NCBI GenBank assembly: GCA_037176845.1
Contig: JAYKXP010000036.1
Coordinates: 248,001 to 312,000 of the forward strand
DNA: 64,000 bases
Reading direction: 5' to 3'
Source of the DNA: Paramarasmius palmivorus
Lineage: Eukaryota > Basidiomycota > Agaricomycetes > Agaricales > Marasmiaceae
Shown one piece after another: positions 1 to 10,967 of this stretch. The stretch's first letter is position 1. The number at the start of each line of letters is the position of its first letter. A program made the translations under genes and the position numbers. Under the pieces are notes generated by a model. The model had not been told where the DNA came from. It worked only from the letters and a program-made list of their open reading frames with translations, and made no database searches.

Positions 1-1659
1 GAGAATGCCTAGGGTCCTTTAGTTTGAATGTTCAGCGATATGAGTTGGCCTACAGTACCTGTAAGAACACCTCCACAAAGAACGAAGACCGCGTCAGCCG
101 CGATCCATATCCTCAACCATCTACCAGCGGACTGAAGAGGTATGAGTAAGGCTTTGCGAGAACGGTGCATCATCATCAATAACTTACCAGCTCCGCGAGA
201 ACACTGAGGACGTTGGCGCCTTGAAGTATCGTGTCGAGAGGAACGATGGCAAGTGAAAGCAGTGAAAGGACTGATGTGAACACGATCGCAGGATAATGAA
301 GGTTCCTGAGCACGAGCGATAGCCGTCCAGGCTTGATTCGTGCAATGTAGGCTGGTACACCTTAAGAGGAATCAGAAATGTCCATGATTCAGCTTTGCAT
401 ACTCACATTCAAACCCTGTCAGACCCAGCACCCCAAGACAGAAGCCATTGAAGATTTGCCTCGCTATTGTGGTACCAGAATGAGCCGAACCAGCATCCCA
501 GTTGGCCTTTATTTGTGAGTTTCCGATTGCGCTCCAATGAACAAATGCCGCGACCATAAGCGCCACCAGTGTTAGGACCTGTATGTCCCAAAAGAGAGCT
601 GTTAGCTCAAATAGCCTATTCTACTCGAAACTTACGTGAATGGTAAGGACACATAGTGCTAATCGTGCACTCTCTTTGATGCCGGAAAGGCTGATAAGTG
701 TGAAAGCCCCGATAACGAGAACTGCGACGACGTATTCTGGGAAGGGAAGAGATACTTCCCCCGCGAGGTACGAAGCAGCAGTCGCTGCAGACACTACACT
801 GGTGGCACCAAAGTCCAACAACAATATCGACGCTGCGACTAAAGCTAATGATTTTGATGATATATTCAACCTTTTGTTGATGAGTGAGCGACCAGGAAGG
901 GATAATAAACGCAATCACGAACAGGTAGGAGTAAGGGGCACCACATATCGGTAGTGCTGACCCTAGTTCTGTCATTATAGGACGCCAAAGGAACAATGTC
1001 ATTGTGGCCATGAATAATGATATTGGAGTGCTATAGGTCCTTTTGTGAGCAAAAAAAAAAGATCAGATGCGCATGCACAAACACATACTAGACTTTAGCC
1101 TCGGCAACCACAGCTGGTAGGGCATAAAAGACGCTTCCAAGCACGGCGTTACCAGCCAAAGCACTAGCTGTGAACTGCCCAAGAATTTTCGCATCTCTCA
1201 AGGACTTGACGCGCTCCGCCCCAATCTCTAGCTCTTTTGGTTCAAGATGAAATTTGTGGTAGGTACCCCATCCAGCAAACTCAAACTCATTTGTAAGATT
1301 GAGGAAGCGTGATGGAACGGCCGTTGTCTTTAAAGAGTACTCTCCCGGAGGGCGGACGCGTTGTCGACGTAGGATGACATCGAATTGAGATTCAGCAAAA
1401 GTGGGTGGGTCGAGATTGCGTTGGTCGCGGTGGGGAGTTTGTCGAGCTATTGACGACGTGTCAGAGAGTTCTATTATACATCAATAGCAGAAGACGTACA
1501 CGTTTCGCTTCGTACTTGTGGTGCAATAGCAATCCATTGCTGGTCAGGTTGAGACTCGGACTGCTCCTCCATTCTCGCAGTGGGCTCCATGATGGGTTTG
1601 TTGCAAGGATCTTCCTCGATGGGTGCCGCTCCTTTTGTAGAAAACTCTTTCTTTGACAT
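1..1659 (-). CDS. APC-superfamily amino-acid transporter, 3' end beyond window
   Basis: A multi-pass membrane transporter of the amino acid-polyamine-organocation type, expected to import amino acids or amines at the plasma membrane or vacuole. Reading right to left, the exons give a hydrophilic N-terminus, then helices such as GQFTASALAGNAVLGSVFYAL (about 1090-1180), IMTELGSALPICGAPYSYL (about 930-1010), LALVAASILLLDFGATSVV and VVAVLVIGAFTLISLSGIKE (650-860), VLTLVALMVAAFVHWSAIGN and GFCLGVLGLTGFE (415-580), and further helices down to base 1. The GAPYSYL and GLTGFE stretches are typical of the family. The C-terminus lies outside the window. The start is unsure: an ATG at 1659 opens a plausible hydrophilic N-terminal exon, but I could not find a clean splice joining it to the frame that begins near 1450. 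The substrate cannot be told from sequence. Confidence 0.8.
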
Positions 1660-1974
1660 CCTTTGAAGAGCCCAAAAGAGAAAGGGCAAAAAGGGTAGAA
1701 TGGGGGTAGTCGTCAAGTTGAAAGGAAATGTGTATCATGTTCGCGACCTGATCGAATACTCGGATCAACATTGGTAGTACCGCTGAAAGACAGCACACAT
1801 AGTGCGAGAGCATCTTCGAAGTGGCGAGTACTGATAGGTTCCCATAGACTATTATTGGAATGCTCAATATGAAAATGGTTCAAAGTCGCAGCAAACATAT
1901 TCGCTGTCAGTGTCACGACAGATGGCAAAGGCCGAAATGCTGTGACACAAGCGCCCACGACTTCGCTTTTGACC

Positions 1975-3228
1975 ATGGCATACGTAGCAGTCGATGCAGA
2001 CGAGGTGAGTCTTGTACTCAATCTATCTTACTAAATACTTATTGGATGCGAAGAGACTCGAGGAAGGCCCCGAAGGCCTTCAGTTCAAATGCAAGTATTA
2101 CTCAATCATCACCGAAGATGTACGAATAACAGTTTTGGGCTCGCTCTGTAGCATTTCTGGGAGCAGATGCTAATCCTGGAGGGCTAGATAGCTCTGGAAG
2201 ACGTCCACAAGGTGTTGGGAACACTGATCGAGGTGCGTTGAGAACGACACGTCAGGTCGTTGGACACACGCTTCACACAGGTCTCTAGGCTATCTTCAAG
2301 ACCAACCACACAATCGGAAGAGTGGGGGTTTCTGGACGGTCGAATATTACCAACCTTACTTTGACGTTGACACGAAAACAGTGCGTTAAGACTGTTCTTC
2401 ATTTCAGGCCACTTTCTCATCGTGTCTACTAGGTGTGGTCGAGGTGCTATGCGACATTAATCCCATCATCCACGGACTATTTCTCGACTCATCTCAATCC
2501 TGTTGACCTTTACGGACCATTTTGGACCCTTACAACGCTTATCTTCACCTTATTCCTGTCGTCAAGTCTCGCGGCATCAATATCCAGCTACCTTTCCGAC
2601 CCAGGTGAACAATACGACTACAACTTCACGTTGCTTTCAGTAGCAGTATCATTGGTATATGCCTATGGAATTGCAGTCCCGGTTCTACTATGGGTTGCTC
2701 TTCGTTACCTTGGAGTCGGCGAGTGGAGTGTTGTTGAGGCGATGGCGATATGGGGTTATTCTATGTTCGTTTGGGTTCCAGTCTCGGTACGCTAGGTCGA
2801 TGGCACCTCTACTTTCAACATCTCATATACATGGCGTAGATCCTATGCGTGATACCCGTACCAATGGTACGATGGGTCTTAGTATTCGCCGCCTTCGCCT
2901 CGTCAGGATATTTCCTCGTGAGAAATGTATATCCTATTCTTGCATCGGTGAGCGTCTTCCCTTCCGACCCTCAACATCTTCACTCATAATAACACTTTAG
3001 GCCGAAGCCAAGGCAACCCGTCTCTTCATCATTGGTATCGCTGTGCTACATGCTGGTGTCGCGTTGACCTTCAAAGTCCTCTTCTTCAGCTATTATGTGG
3101 TAGAAAAAATAGGCGCGGACATTCCTCTGCCCGGCGGAGACGCGCCAACTACAGGTACAGGAGATGCGCCTACTACAGCAGATACGCTTACGGAAACAGT
3201 CACCCAAGCCATCAGGGCATTCCTTTGA
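1975..3228 (+). CDS. YIP1-domain Golgi membrane protein (YIPF1/2-like)
   Basis: A YIP1-family protein of early secretory and Golgi membranes, a family that binds Rab GTPases in vesicle transport. Seven exons splice to exactly 309 codons: 1975-2004, 2054-2090, 2152-2232, 2289-2380, 2433-2786, 2840-2947, 3001-3228. The start MAYVAVDADE is followed by an acidic stretch, the FWTVEYYQPYFDVDT motif (residues about 60-75), then DLYGPFWTL and five hydrophobic segments, as in human YIPF1/2 of similar length. The second intron (2091-2151) appears to be GC-AG: donor GCAAGT, acceptor CTGTAG. It is required to read LQFKSFLGADANPGG in frame. The gene is divergent from the APC transporter across about 300 bp. 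The family call is firm; the exact cargo or Rab partner is unknown. Confidence 0.9.
2091..2151 (+). other. GC-AG intron in the YIPF gene
   Basis: The donor is GCAAGT instead of GTAAGT and the acceptor is CTGTAG. Splicing here joins TTC AAA T to CA TTT CTG and gives FKSFLG, the expected family sequence. No GT donor nearby keeps the frame. Seen directly in the sequence; use in vivo is inferred. Confidence 0.7.
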
Positions 3229-3984
3229 CGTGTATACCTTTGTATACCTCACGGCGTGTATGGCTAATGGATGTAACTTATAGAACTTCGCAATATGCCC
3301 TGACATATTCAGACTATTTACTTGATCTCTGGCGCTCGTGAAGTGGGGAGGTTACGTCGCCCGATTGGATTAAAGTGGCGGCAACCGTCAACGAAAGATA
3401 GCACCGAAAACGAAAACGAAAGCGATGGCTAAAAGGGAGAAGGTTTGCTACTCGCAATCGGAAGTTCGATGACTCCTTACACGGGCTTGGTATACCTCGC
3501 TTTTCGAACCTCATGCAAGAGTGACGCAGTTCTGGATTCTCTTAGAGGTCACCAAGGCCCAGCTGCCGAGCAAATGTTGGAGCCTTGGCAAACGATCCAA
3601 GAACAGCTCTTCTTCAAGTTCATGATCAACTCCTTCCATTTACTGATGTTTCCTATTCATTAGTAACTTGAATGGGTCGTGTTCTCGTTGACTACACTGA
3701 GAAGTAGGTCCGGAGGTTGACTGACTGGCGTTGAACACTGGACGAACCAGGACTTGTATTCTTAATTTCCGTAAGTCCTCCAAGTATTTCGGCATCTTCG
3801 CCTTTCTGACATCTTGACATGCAAGCCGCACAACGTCAAGGGACATATATGAATCGGCGTGGAACACGAATATTTCATCTTTTTCCCCCAGTAAATCTTT
3901 CCCCCTCATTGACTCCGCCGACCAGCGTTTCGCTGGGCCCACAACTTCCTCCTCCCGAACTTGGATTACACCTAGAGCATAACA
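3229..3984 (+). other. Intergenic, no confident gene
   Basis: This stretch lies between the YIPF stop and the first chitin deacetylase start. It has short open frames on both strands (for example 3445-3663 on the plus strand, ending FHLLMFPIH) but none shows a recognisable domain or a convincing intron pattern. A C/T-rich tract at 3880-3960 upstream of the deacetylase ATG looks like a typical fungal promoter pyrimidine stretch. A small unrecognised gene around 3425-3663 cannot be excluded. Confidence 0.4.
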
Positions 3985-5890
3985 ATGATCGTCCCACATT
4001 CCTTTGCTGCAGTGGCTCTGGTATCCCTGCTTAACTTCGTGTCGGCCGCGGACCGTACTGTTGCAGAACAATCTGCGATTGCTGGTACGTCTCTGCTTAC
4101 TCTGAAAACTCTACCACGAAGCTCACGCGTCTCCAGATCCTGCCAAGCAGTGCGAAGCATACTATTATGCCCCAGTCGCCGAACAACTGCCCAACTTCCC
4201 TAAAACTTGGACTACGGCCACCATTCCCGCTAGTGACACCACAGCACGCACAAAGTTTAATTCCATATCAAATTCAATCCCAAAGATTCAACCCAAGGTC
4301 AATTATACGTCGCATACTCTGGTTTGACGCTTATGAAACCTGAACCATAAACAGGGCCCCGAAATCATGGTTACTGTACAAAGCTACGACAAAGTCAATG
4401 ATCCTGATTGTTGGTGGACTGCTGGTGGCTGCACAAAGCCGAAGTTGGCTGGAATACCGGAGGATATTTCTCTTATCCCCGAGGTATGCCCGTCACTTTA
4501 CTAGTTTTGTGCCTCGTGTTAATATCCCTGCAGCCTCGGACGTTAGGCTACGGTTTCGATGATGGACCTAATTGCTCGCAGTAAGTGAATTTCAATAACA
4601 AAACTGAGGGCTTGTACTGACGCTCTGCTAGCAATGCGTTTTATGATTACCTGACGAGCCACAACCAGAAAGCAAGTGAGTGCTGTGTCACCTTTTCAAC
4701 CCAGTCAAAGTTCTAAAAGCTCCGTCAATAGCCATGTTCTTCATCGGTAGCAACGTACTAGGTTGGCCTTTGCAGGCAAAAAGAGCCTTTGAAGACGGTA
4801 CGTGACTATCGATTTCCAGGGACAAGTAGGCTCACTCGATGCGACGCCAGGACACGAGATTTGCGTTCGTGAGTACTATTCAGTCACAGAGACCATCTCG
4901 TTTTTACTGACGTGTTCTATCAGACGGTTGGTCTCATAAAGCTAGTTCGTGTCCGATCTTCCAAACCCCTTCTGCGAAGACTTATCTCTTTCTTAGTGAC
5001 CGCGTTTACGGACGAAGAGGCTTGGGCCGAACTTTATTACAGTGAGTACATGTTGATAGTCGTAGCATAAACCACTAATGACGGTTTTGCTTGACAGCCG
5101 TAGGCATACATGGCATTGGGAGAAAGTTCCTGCTCTCTGACATAGATGTGACTAGATGCAAGCCGTGAAAGTCGTCACTGGTGCTACCCCAACCTGCTTT
5201 AGGGTGAGTTACATGTCATGATGTTTGAAGGACTGCAGTAATTGGGTTCAAGCCTCCCCTCGGTGATATCGATGATCGCATTCGTTACATTGCACATTCC
5301 CTGGGTCTTACTACTATGCTCTGGAAATATGACACATATGACTCCCATCCTGGACCATCCGGCCTTGTGGAAGTGGATACTGTCGAGAAGCACTACAAGG
5401 AATTCATAGACACTGCGAAGAGCGGTGCTTTCAACCATGTAAGTGGCTCGTACTTACTCATTGACGACGCTTAGAAGGTTTGCAGGAAGGGGCAATCCTA
5501 CTTATGCACGAATCATCCAACTTGACGATGAGTCAAGCAGTGAAATGGTATCCTGACCTGAAGGACGCTTTCGAAGTAAGTTCCCCCGAAGGCTGCCACA
5601 AAATTGGACTGCTGATGGCTTTAACATAGCACATCGTTCCCGTCGGTGTTGCAATGAATAATACTCAAATATATGTAGAGAGCAGTATAACTTCACCAAC
5701 TTTCCAACAATGTAAGTCGATGTACGCAATGTTTTGCCTAAACACTCACCCGGCTTTCGTAGATGTCTCTGCTAGAGGTAGTACTGTTGAGGAAGAGGAA
5801 AGTAATGGTGCTTTGTCTCTTTCTGCCTCGCTGTCTACGCTCGCCATGATCATGAGCGCAATACTCTATTGCACTTCTGCCACTTTCTGA
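3985..5890 (+). CDS. CDA: Chitin deacetylase 1, secreted and probably GPI-anchored
   Basis: A carbohydrate-esterase family 4 polysaccharide deacetylase that removes acetyl groups from cell-wall chitin to give chitosan. Fifteen exons splice to exactly 388 codons. An N-terminal signal peptide (MIVPHSFAAVALVSLLNFVSA) is followed by CWWTAGGC, the metal and catalytic motif GFDDGPNC (usually TFDDGP), GHEICVHGWSH (usually HTWSH), FTDEEAWAELYYT, the PPLGDIDDRIR motif and WKYDTYDS, and late LLMHESSNLTM. The last 20 residues are hydrophobic after a Ser-rich stretch, consistent with a GPI anchor. Exons 7 and 8 are only 18 and 21 nt, and a 2-nt exon (5098-5099) is needed between two 56-bp introns. The Gly in HGWSH is unusual, but both metal-binding His are kept. 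A paralog lies at 42283-44334. Confidence 0.93.
5098..5099 (+). other. Two-nucleotide micro-exon in chitin deacetylase 1
   Basis: The intron 5042-5097 (GTGAGT...TTGACAG) is followed by CC and then a second intron 5100-5155 (GTAGGC...GACTAG). Exon 9 ends TAT TAC A and the exon at 5156 begins ATG CAA GCC. Only the inserted CC gives YYTMQAV in frame, the expected family sequence, and it makes the 15-exon model divisible by three. The paralog at 42283-44334 has the same arrangement with CT (43281-43282). Confidence 0.75.
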
Positions 5891-6711
5891 GGGTCTCTTT
5901 CAATCTTTGGTTTTCCAAGTGATTTATAGCATAAATTCGGACTCATTTGACCTTCGTAGCCGGTATACTATCCTTTTAGCCACTGCCACCATATCATCAC
6001 TTTCGTTTATAGCGCACAACCTGTCGGTAGATAATCCTTCCTAAGCTACGGTGTTGATGAGCGGCATTTGGTAGTGAGACTCAGACGCTTGCTTACAAAC
6101 CTCCGATGTTGACGCGCACTTGGCTTGAGCGCCAGTGAGCACCATGACTATCCTCAAGCTCTCTTTGCTTTGCTAGCTTCCGACTCACTTCGGACTCGCC
6201 AGAACTCTGCTGCGCACACACGTCTGCAGCGTCTCGCAAAACTGATCGATCAATGCTACGAATTGAAGCGATGTTAACAAGTCCGGAGGTCTGTCTCTGG
6301 GATTCATCATTGACATATATATTTACTCGCATCGCTGTAGCTAATCGGGCCCATACAGCAAGAAGGATAGCAACAGAATGCGTAGCAAAAAAGGACTGGA
6401 ATTAAACTGAAGGTTTCTGGTACGGCACTGGCGTTCAACGTTCAACTTAGAGACAGCCTCGCTCAGAGTTTGATAGTCGTCTCCCTCATGTACAACCTGC
6501 CGCTTTCCGTGCTGCGGCCCTGACATGTACCGGTTCCGACCTCCGATGTAATTCATCGGCGCACATCGTGCCTTTCCTTGGTTTCCCTCTATGGTGAAAA
6601 AGAGTCAAAGAGAGTATGTTCGAATGACGTGGGCTGTGGAAACAGTAAGTAATCCCGATTTTTGGAATGAATTTAAAGGGCCTAAACTGAATCATCTAGA
6701 GTTCTTTGGCC
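5891..6711 (+). other. Intergenic, nothing recognised
   Basis: About 820 bp between the deacetylase stop and the DUF6593 protein. Short frames exist on the minus strand (6093-6332, 6341-6556) but have no recognisable motif, signal peptide or intron pattern. It probably holds the deacetylase 3' end and the promoter of the next gene. Confidence 0.4.
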
Positions 6712-7359
6712 ATGCCAGTCCTCAACTTTCGGAGTCGTGACATCTTCGATACTGATGTCTGTTCTGCAGACGGTGCATTACTGTATAAAGTCACTAAACA
6801 AGATTCCGCGGCACGCAAGGTTGTCATAACGAAAACATCGACGAGACCAGAGAACGACCCTCTGGGTACGATTGAGATGCGCTATCCCGACGACAACATC
6901 TGCGAATGTTTGGGAAGCGATATGAACATCAGCAGGGATGGTTTGGGAGCGTACGTGCCTTCAGCTTAAACATTCTGTCAGTAATTCTGACATAACTGAA
7001 CAGACCATTCATATTCAAGGCATCAGACGGGAAGACATACAGATGGGAAGACTGCTTTGGCGATGATGGAATTGTGAGAACTAGATTATTCGCCTTCGAG
7101 ACTGCCGCTGAAGTATCGTGTGTAGTTCACATCCGCAAATGGTTCTCAGCTGGGATCATTCCACAAGAAGAGTGTTTTCACATTGCTTTCGGGCAGCACT
7201 CCCAAAGCTATTCTGTCTATTTCGGACGAAGCAGTCGCGATAATGGACGAGATACTAGTATCGCTCATCTATGCGAAGAGGTATCTCCGGCCTAAAGGTC
7301 TGCCAATCGTTAGCGGTGCGGGGCTATCAAGGCCCCTAGTCGTCCACCCACTCCAGTAA
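6712..7359 (+). CDS. DUF6593-like small intracellular protein
   Basis: A 185-aa protein resembling the DUF6593 family, which is expanded in agaricomycetes and has no known function; the fold is thought to be of the tubby/LURP type. Three exons (6712-6950, 7004-7112, 7150-7359) close the frame. Visible features are an N-terminal aspartate-rich FDTDVCSADGALLYKVT, PLGTIEMRYPDD, FKASDGKTYRWED in the middle (aromatic after the DG turn) and a C-terminal DEILVSLIYAKRYL helix before a short tail, as seen in other members. The second intron, 7113-7149, is only 37 bp; without it the reading frame loses the conserved C-terminus. There is no signal peptide. The family call rests on pattern memory and is moderately sure. 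Confidence 0.6.
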
Positions 7360-7544
7360 CCTATCGGATTCGCATGGGGCTGTTCTCAGTATCAATGTTC
7401 CCAAGCGGGGGACGCTTTCTGAGTTACAGTCTGTTCCTTTGATGGCATAAGTAGAGTCCCGGTTCTGCTAATTATAATGTAGTGTCCATTATATTTTTCA
7501 CAAATGTGCACGATCATCGCTTTGCTAGTATGTTTTCTCAGGGA

Positions 7545-10500
7545 CAGCTTCAAAACGCCATTGCCTAGATCCATTTCCTCCTATAGAAGCAAGGATCGCC
7601 TATGAACGGTATGAATCGATATGAGTCTACTGAGAGAGAGAAGCACTTACTCGGGATTGGTCGGCGTTAACAGAAAGGCCGAGGTCTGTCGCAATAAGTC
7701 CAACACTGTATGTATACGGGTCCATTTAGTGTGCCCATCGAAATGACTGATGCGCCCTCACCTAAATGTATCTGTGCTAATGAGGCGCACAGTCCATGCA
7801 GATGTGAGGTTCATTGCTGCGGGCGAACGGCTGCCAACAACTTTCTGCTTATCCACTGGGGGCCACGAGGATGTTGCAGAGGAACCGGAGGAGATGTTTC
7901 GGAATGTATAAAAGCTCGTTCCTGCGATCCTTGAAACTTGCCACTTCACGTAGAAGTGTCGATCAAGCAGTCAGCCTGGGCGATTCGAGAGCAATCATCA
8001 CTTACGGTAGCATAGTCGAACTTGCCAGGGCTGTTCAGTACAACTGGAGTATTATCCGCAGTTTTTCCTTCCTCGACGGCGATGGGACGAGATGTCGCAG
8101 AGTCTATTATATGGTATATTCCGGGGGATAGAGAAACGTTCTCTGGATTCACATCGACGTTTGCGACGAAGGACGGAAATTCAAAAGCAATCCAAACATC
8201 GAAGCTCTGCTCGCCTCGTCCGTCACCGGCAATCCATGCTTCATCAACTGCTCAGTTATTAGGTTCTAAAGGCACACAAAGGTCCTCACCATGCCAGGGA
8301 TAGTCAACTGTGTCGTTCTTCCGGATCAGAGGGAGCCCATCCGAGTCTATTCTCCATAGCGGTCCGTGTTCGCACATGTCTGGAACCACCAGCCCTTTGT
8401 ATTTGGTCTTGTCTGGGTTCGCAGGATCGAAGTCAGCGTCGGGCACAGTTGCCCAATTCATACCGCCTTTGCCAGTGCCATTGACGATACATGTATGAAT
8501 CTCCGCGAAGGACTTGTCTGCATGATTGTGGAACCCAGCCGAGACACCCTTTCCAGCAGTCCAAAGCTGGATGTGGCAGACTTGGTCGTCGGAGTCACTA
8601 GAAAGGCGGACATGAAAGCCAACTAGATTGTAGAACTCGAGACCCTGGAATGTGCATGGGTCACGCAAAGATCCCGGATATTGATGGTGGGCGTACCTTG
8701 AATCCTCCGTTAGCCCACGGCCTATCCTCGACCTTTACCCATGGAAACTTCATGCTCCTCACAGCGCTGGGAAAGTGTGCTGGAAAGATGTTGTGTGCCT
8801 CCACCTGTGCCATATCCGAATAAGGAGGAGTGCCGGAAGTAGATGACTTCTTCAAAAGCATAAAAGCGGCGCCTTCGAACTCAGTGGAAACAAACCCGTC
8901 CTTAGAATTCACTAGAGTCGAGACTTGTTGCTGAGGTCGTGTCGCTTTCGTACGTTGCTGAATATTGCCATCTTGGTCCTCCCAAAGAACTTAACATGAA
9001 ACGTAAGCAAGTGCAGAAGATGGGCTCCTAAAAAAACTCACGTCGGCCAGCAATCACTTTTACACCGTCCCCTTTCTTCACAGGGAAACGACCGTATTTC
9101 GGAAGAACCACAAGTGACAGCTTGCGGCTCGCGACATCCAGAAATTCAACTTCGTCAACGATAGATATTGTAGATGGGTCTGGAATTCGGAACACAACCT
9201 CGTCGTTGAGCTTTTCTGCTGTGATTGGTGTGTTCAAGTACATGTTCACGGACGGGTCTGGCGATTCAAAGTATCCGGGAACCGAGTAAGAGATAGTCGC
9301 AAAATCCTAAGACCAGTTACATTATATTACACAAAATAGCAGGGATTTCAGAGGGCCTTACCTTACGACCTACTTGCCTAAAGTCGGCGACAGCGATACG
9401 ACCAGCAGAGTCATCGCTTAGTTTGAATTTGGCGAACTTTCCGCTCTCAAGATCAATTGCTAGTCACATGGAGATCAATAAGATAATACTGAAGTTGTTT
9501 TACGCCAGAACACGTACGCTTGTAACACCAAACACCTGTTTTGTCCCAACTTGGAGGCTCAGAGCCCATGAATGCAACGAGAAACTCATCAATTCCATCA
9601 CCATCGATGTCAGCGCAGATGACATGATGAATTGAGCCAGTGTGTTGGTCATTGAGTGGCCCATAGTCATCAAGAAGATATCGTGTCCAACGAATGCCAG
9701 CGATCCTATCTTTCGGTGCAGTCTTCGGCTTGACATATACCGAAACGCAGTTTCCATGAAATGCCTTGATGTCGTTCGAGTTAATCAAATGATAAGAGCG
9801 CGTTCGATAGGAACTCACCTCGCCACTGGCAATGTATCCGCACGAGTCGTCGTGGACTTTCGCAACGCCAACTATGCGATTGATGAGTCAATTGTTATGA
9901 TTATTAATATCCTAACTCTCGTATGCACCTGTTCCTGATCCCCAATATGGATTTCCCTCCGACTGAGGAAGGCCCTTGCCAATGTTGTCACTTTTCCACG
10001 TTGCCGACGCAACGTCGAACCGAATGAGGTTCACCCCTTCACGGCCAGCCAAAAGTACTTGATCGAGTCCATTATTGAGGCCAGGGACAACTGCACATAC
10101 AGATGAATGAGAGTTAACGATGAGAGTGCCTGAATGCCATACCTATGACCTCATGTACGAGGCGGAAAGTCTTGAAAGCGACGGCTGAATTCCAGCCACG
10201 GTCGGCTGGCAAATCCTTTGGGTTGTCGGGCGCAGTGTATATAATCACTGGCGCCGGGCTGGTCAAGTCCCCAGATTTGATGACAATTGGAACAGCAATC
10301 ACTTGAATATGGTCCCGTGTCGTGAAATGTCCAGCTAAATCAAGCGGTTATTCCACAGACTGGGCGAATCGACCACCAATCAACCTACTTTTCAAACGGT
10401 GCATACCCGGACTTTGACCTATGTAACGGCGAGTCCAGTTCTCTTTACCAACATCGCCTTCATTTTCGAACCAGCTGACCCGACCCCCATCTGGCCAGAT

Positions 10501-10967
10501 ATCATTCATTGACGGCCCGTATCGGTCTGATAGAATGACTATAATGGTGGTCAGGAAAATCTTTCTGCGCTTGGAACACAGATAATAGCTCTACCGTCAT
10601 TGAAGCCGTTTCCTGTGATATCTGCATAGCTAACGGTGTTGCATCAGTATATGCGAGCTCACAGTGGGAAGAGACATGCCTGCATGCAACAGGAAATGAT
10701 AGCTTCGCTATCTGCTTGCGCTCATAGGAAGTGTCCGTCACTTGCTTTCCTATGATCGATAAATTAGTGAGTGCATATCGAGAAGAAAAGATGCTGACCA
10801 TTGTAGGGGTTCAAGTACAGCTGTATCTTGCTGTCGCTATCAGCAGTACCGAGTCCATAGGCAATGAGATCAGGTCCGCTAGAACCATCGACGCAAAAAG
10901 GGAAGGCCTCAATCCAATACCCGTCGGGTCTGGTAGTTTCGACTTGTTGCTTCGTAAAAGATAGCAT
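7545..10967 (-). CDS. AUDH: Aldos-2-ulose dehydratase (pyranosone dehydratase)
   Basis: This enzyme dehydrates 2-keto-glucose (glucosone) and 1,5-anhydrofructose, leading to cortalcerone or microthecin, sugar-derived antibiotics. The order of parts matches the known Phanerochaete enzyme: an N-terminal seven-bladed propeller (RPDGYWIEAF at 10940; ITGNGFND; the Ca-loop type ADIDGDGIDEFLVAF at about 9600), two cupin domains (HNHADKSFAEIHTC at about 8530 supplies the metal His/Glu set), and a C-terminal lectin-like beta-trefoil (SPGIYHIIDSATSRPIAVEEG at about 8120 to GGNGSRQWRFEAVPEKTY at 7550). The trefoil is in the same frame as the cupin exon, so this is one protein of roughly 900 residues. 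About a dozen or more introns are present; one (10630-10679) looks GC-AG. No signal peptide is seen. It lies divergent from pyranose oxidase, which makes its substrate. Confidence 0.9.
10630..10679 (-). other. Probable GC-AG intron in the AUDH gene
   Basis: On the minus strand the exon ending ...GTT GCA TGC AG is followed by GCATGT and ends at ...CCGTTAG. Removing these 50 bases gives ACSYADITGNGFND in frame, the conserved propeller repeat. I found no GT donor that restores this frame. The donor is a weaker match than in the YIPF gene. Confidence 0.5.

Noticed and set aside
7545..8152. A separate small beta-trefoil lectin or inhibitor gene downstream of AUDH
   Set aside because: The apparent start at 8152 is GTG and the frame runs uninterrupted from the AUDH cupin exon (IAFEFPSFVANVDVNPENVS), and known aldos-2-ulose dehydratase has a C-terminal lectin-like domain, so it is one gene.
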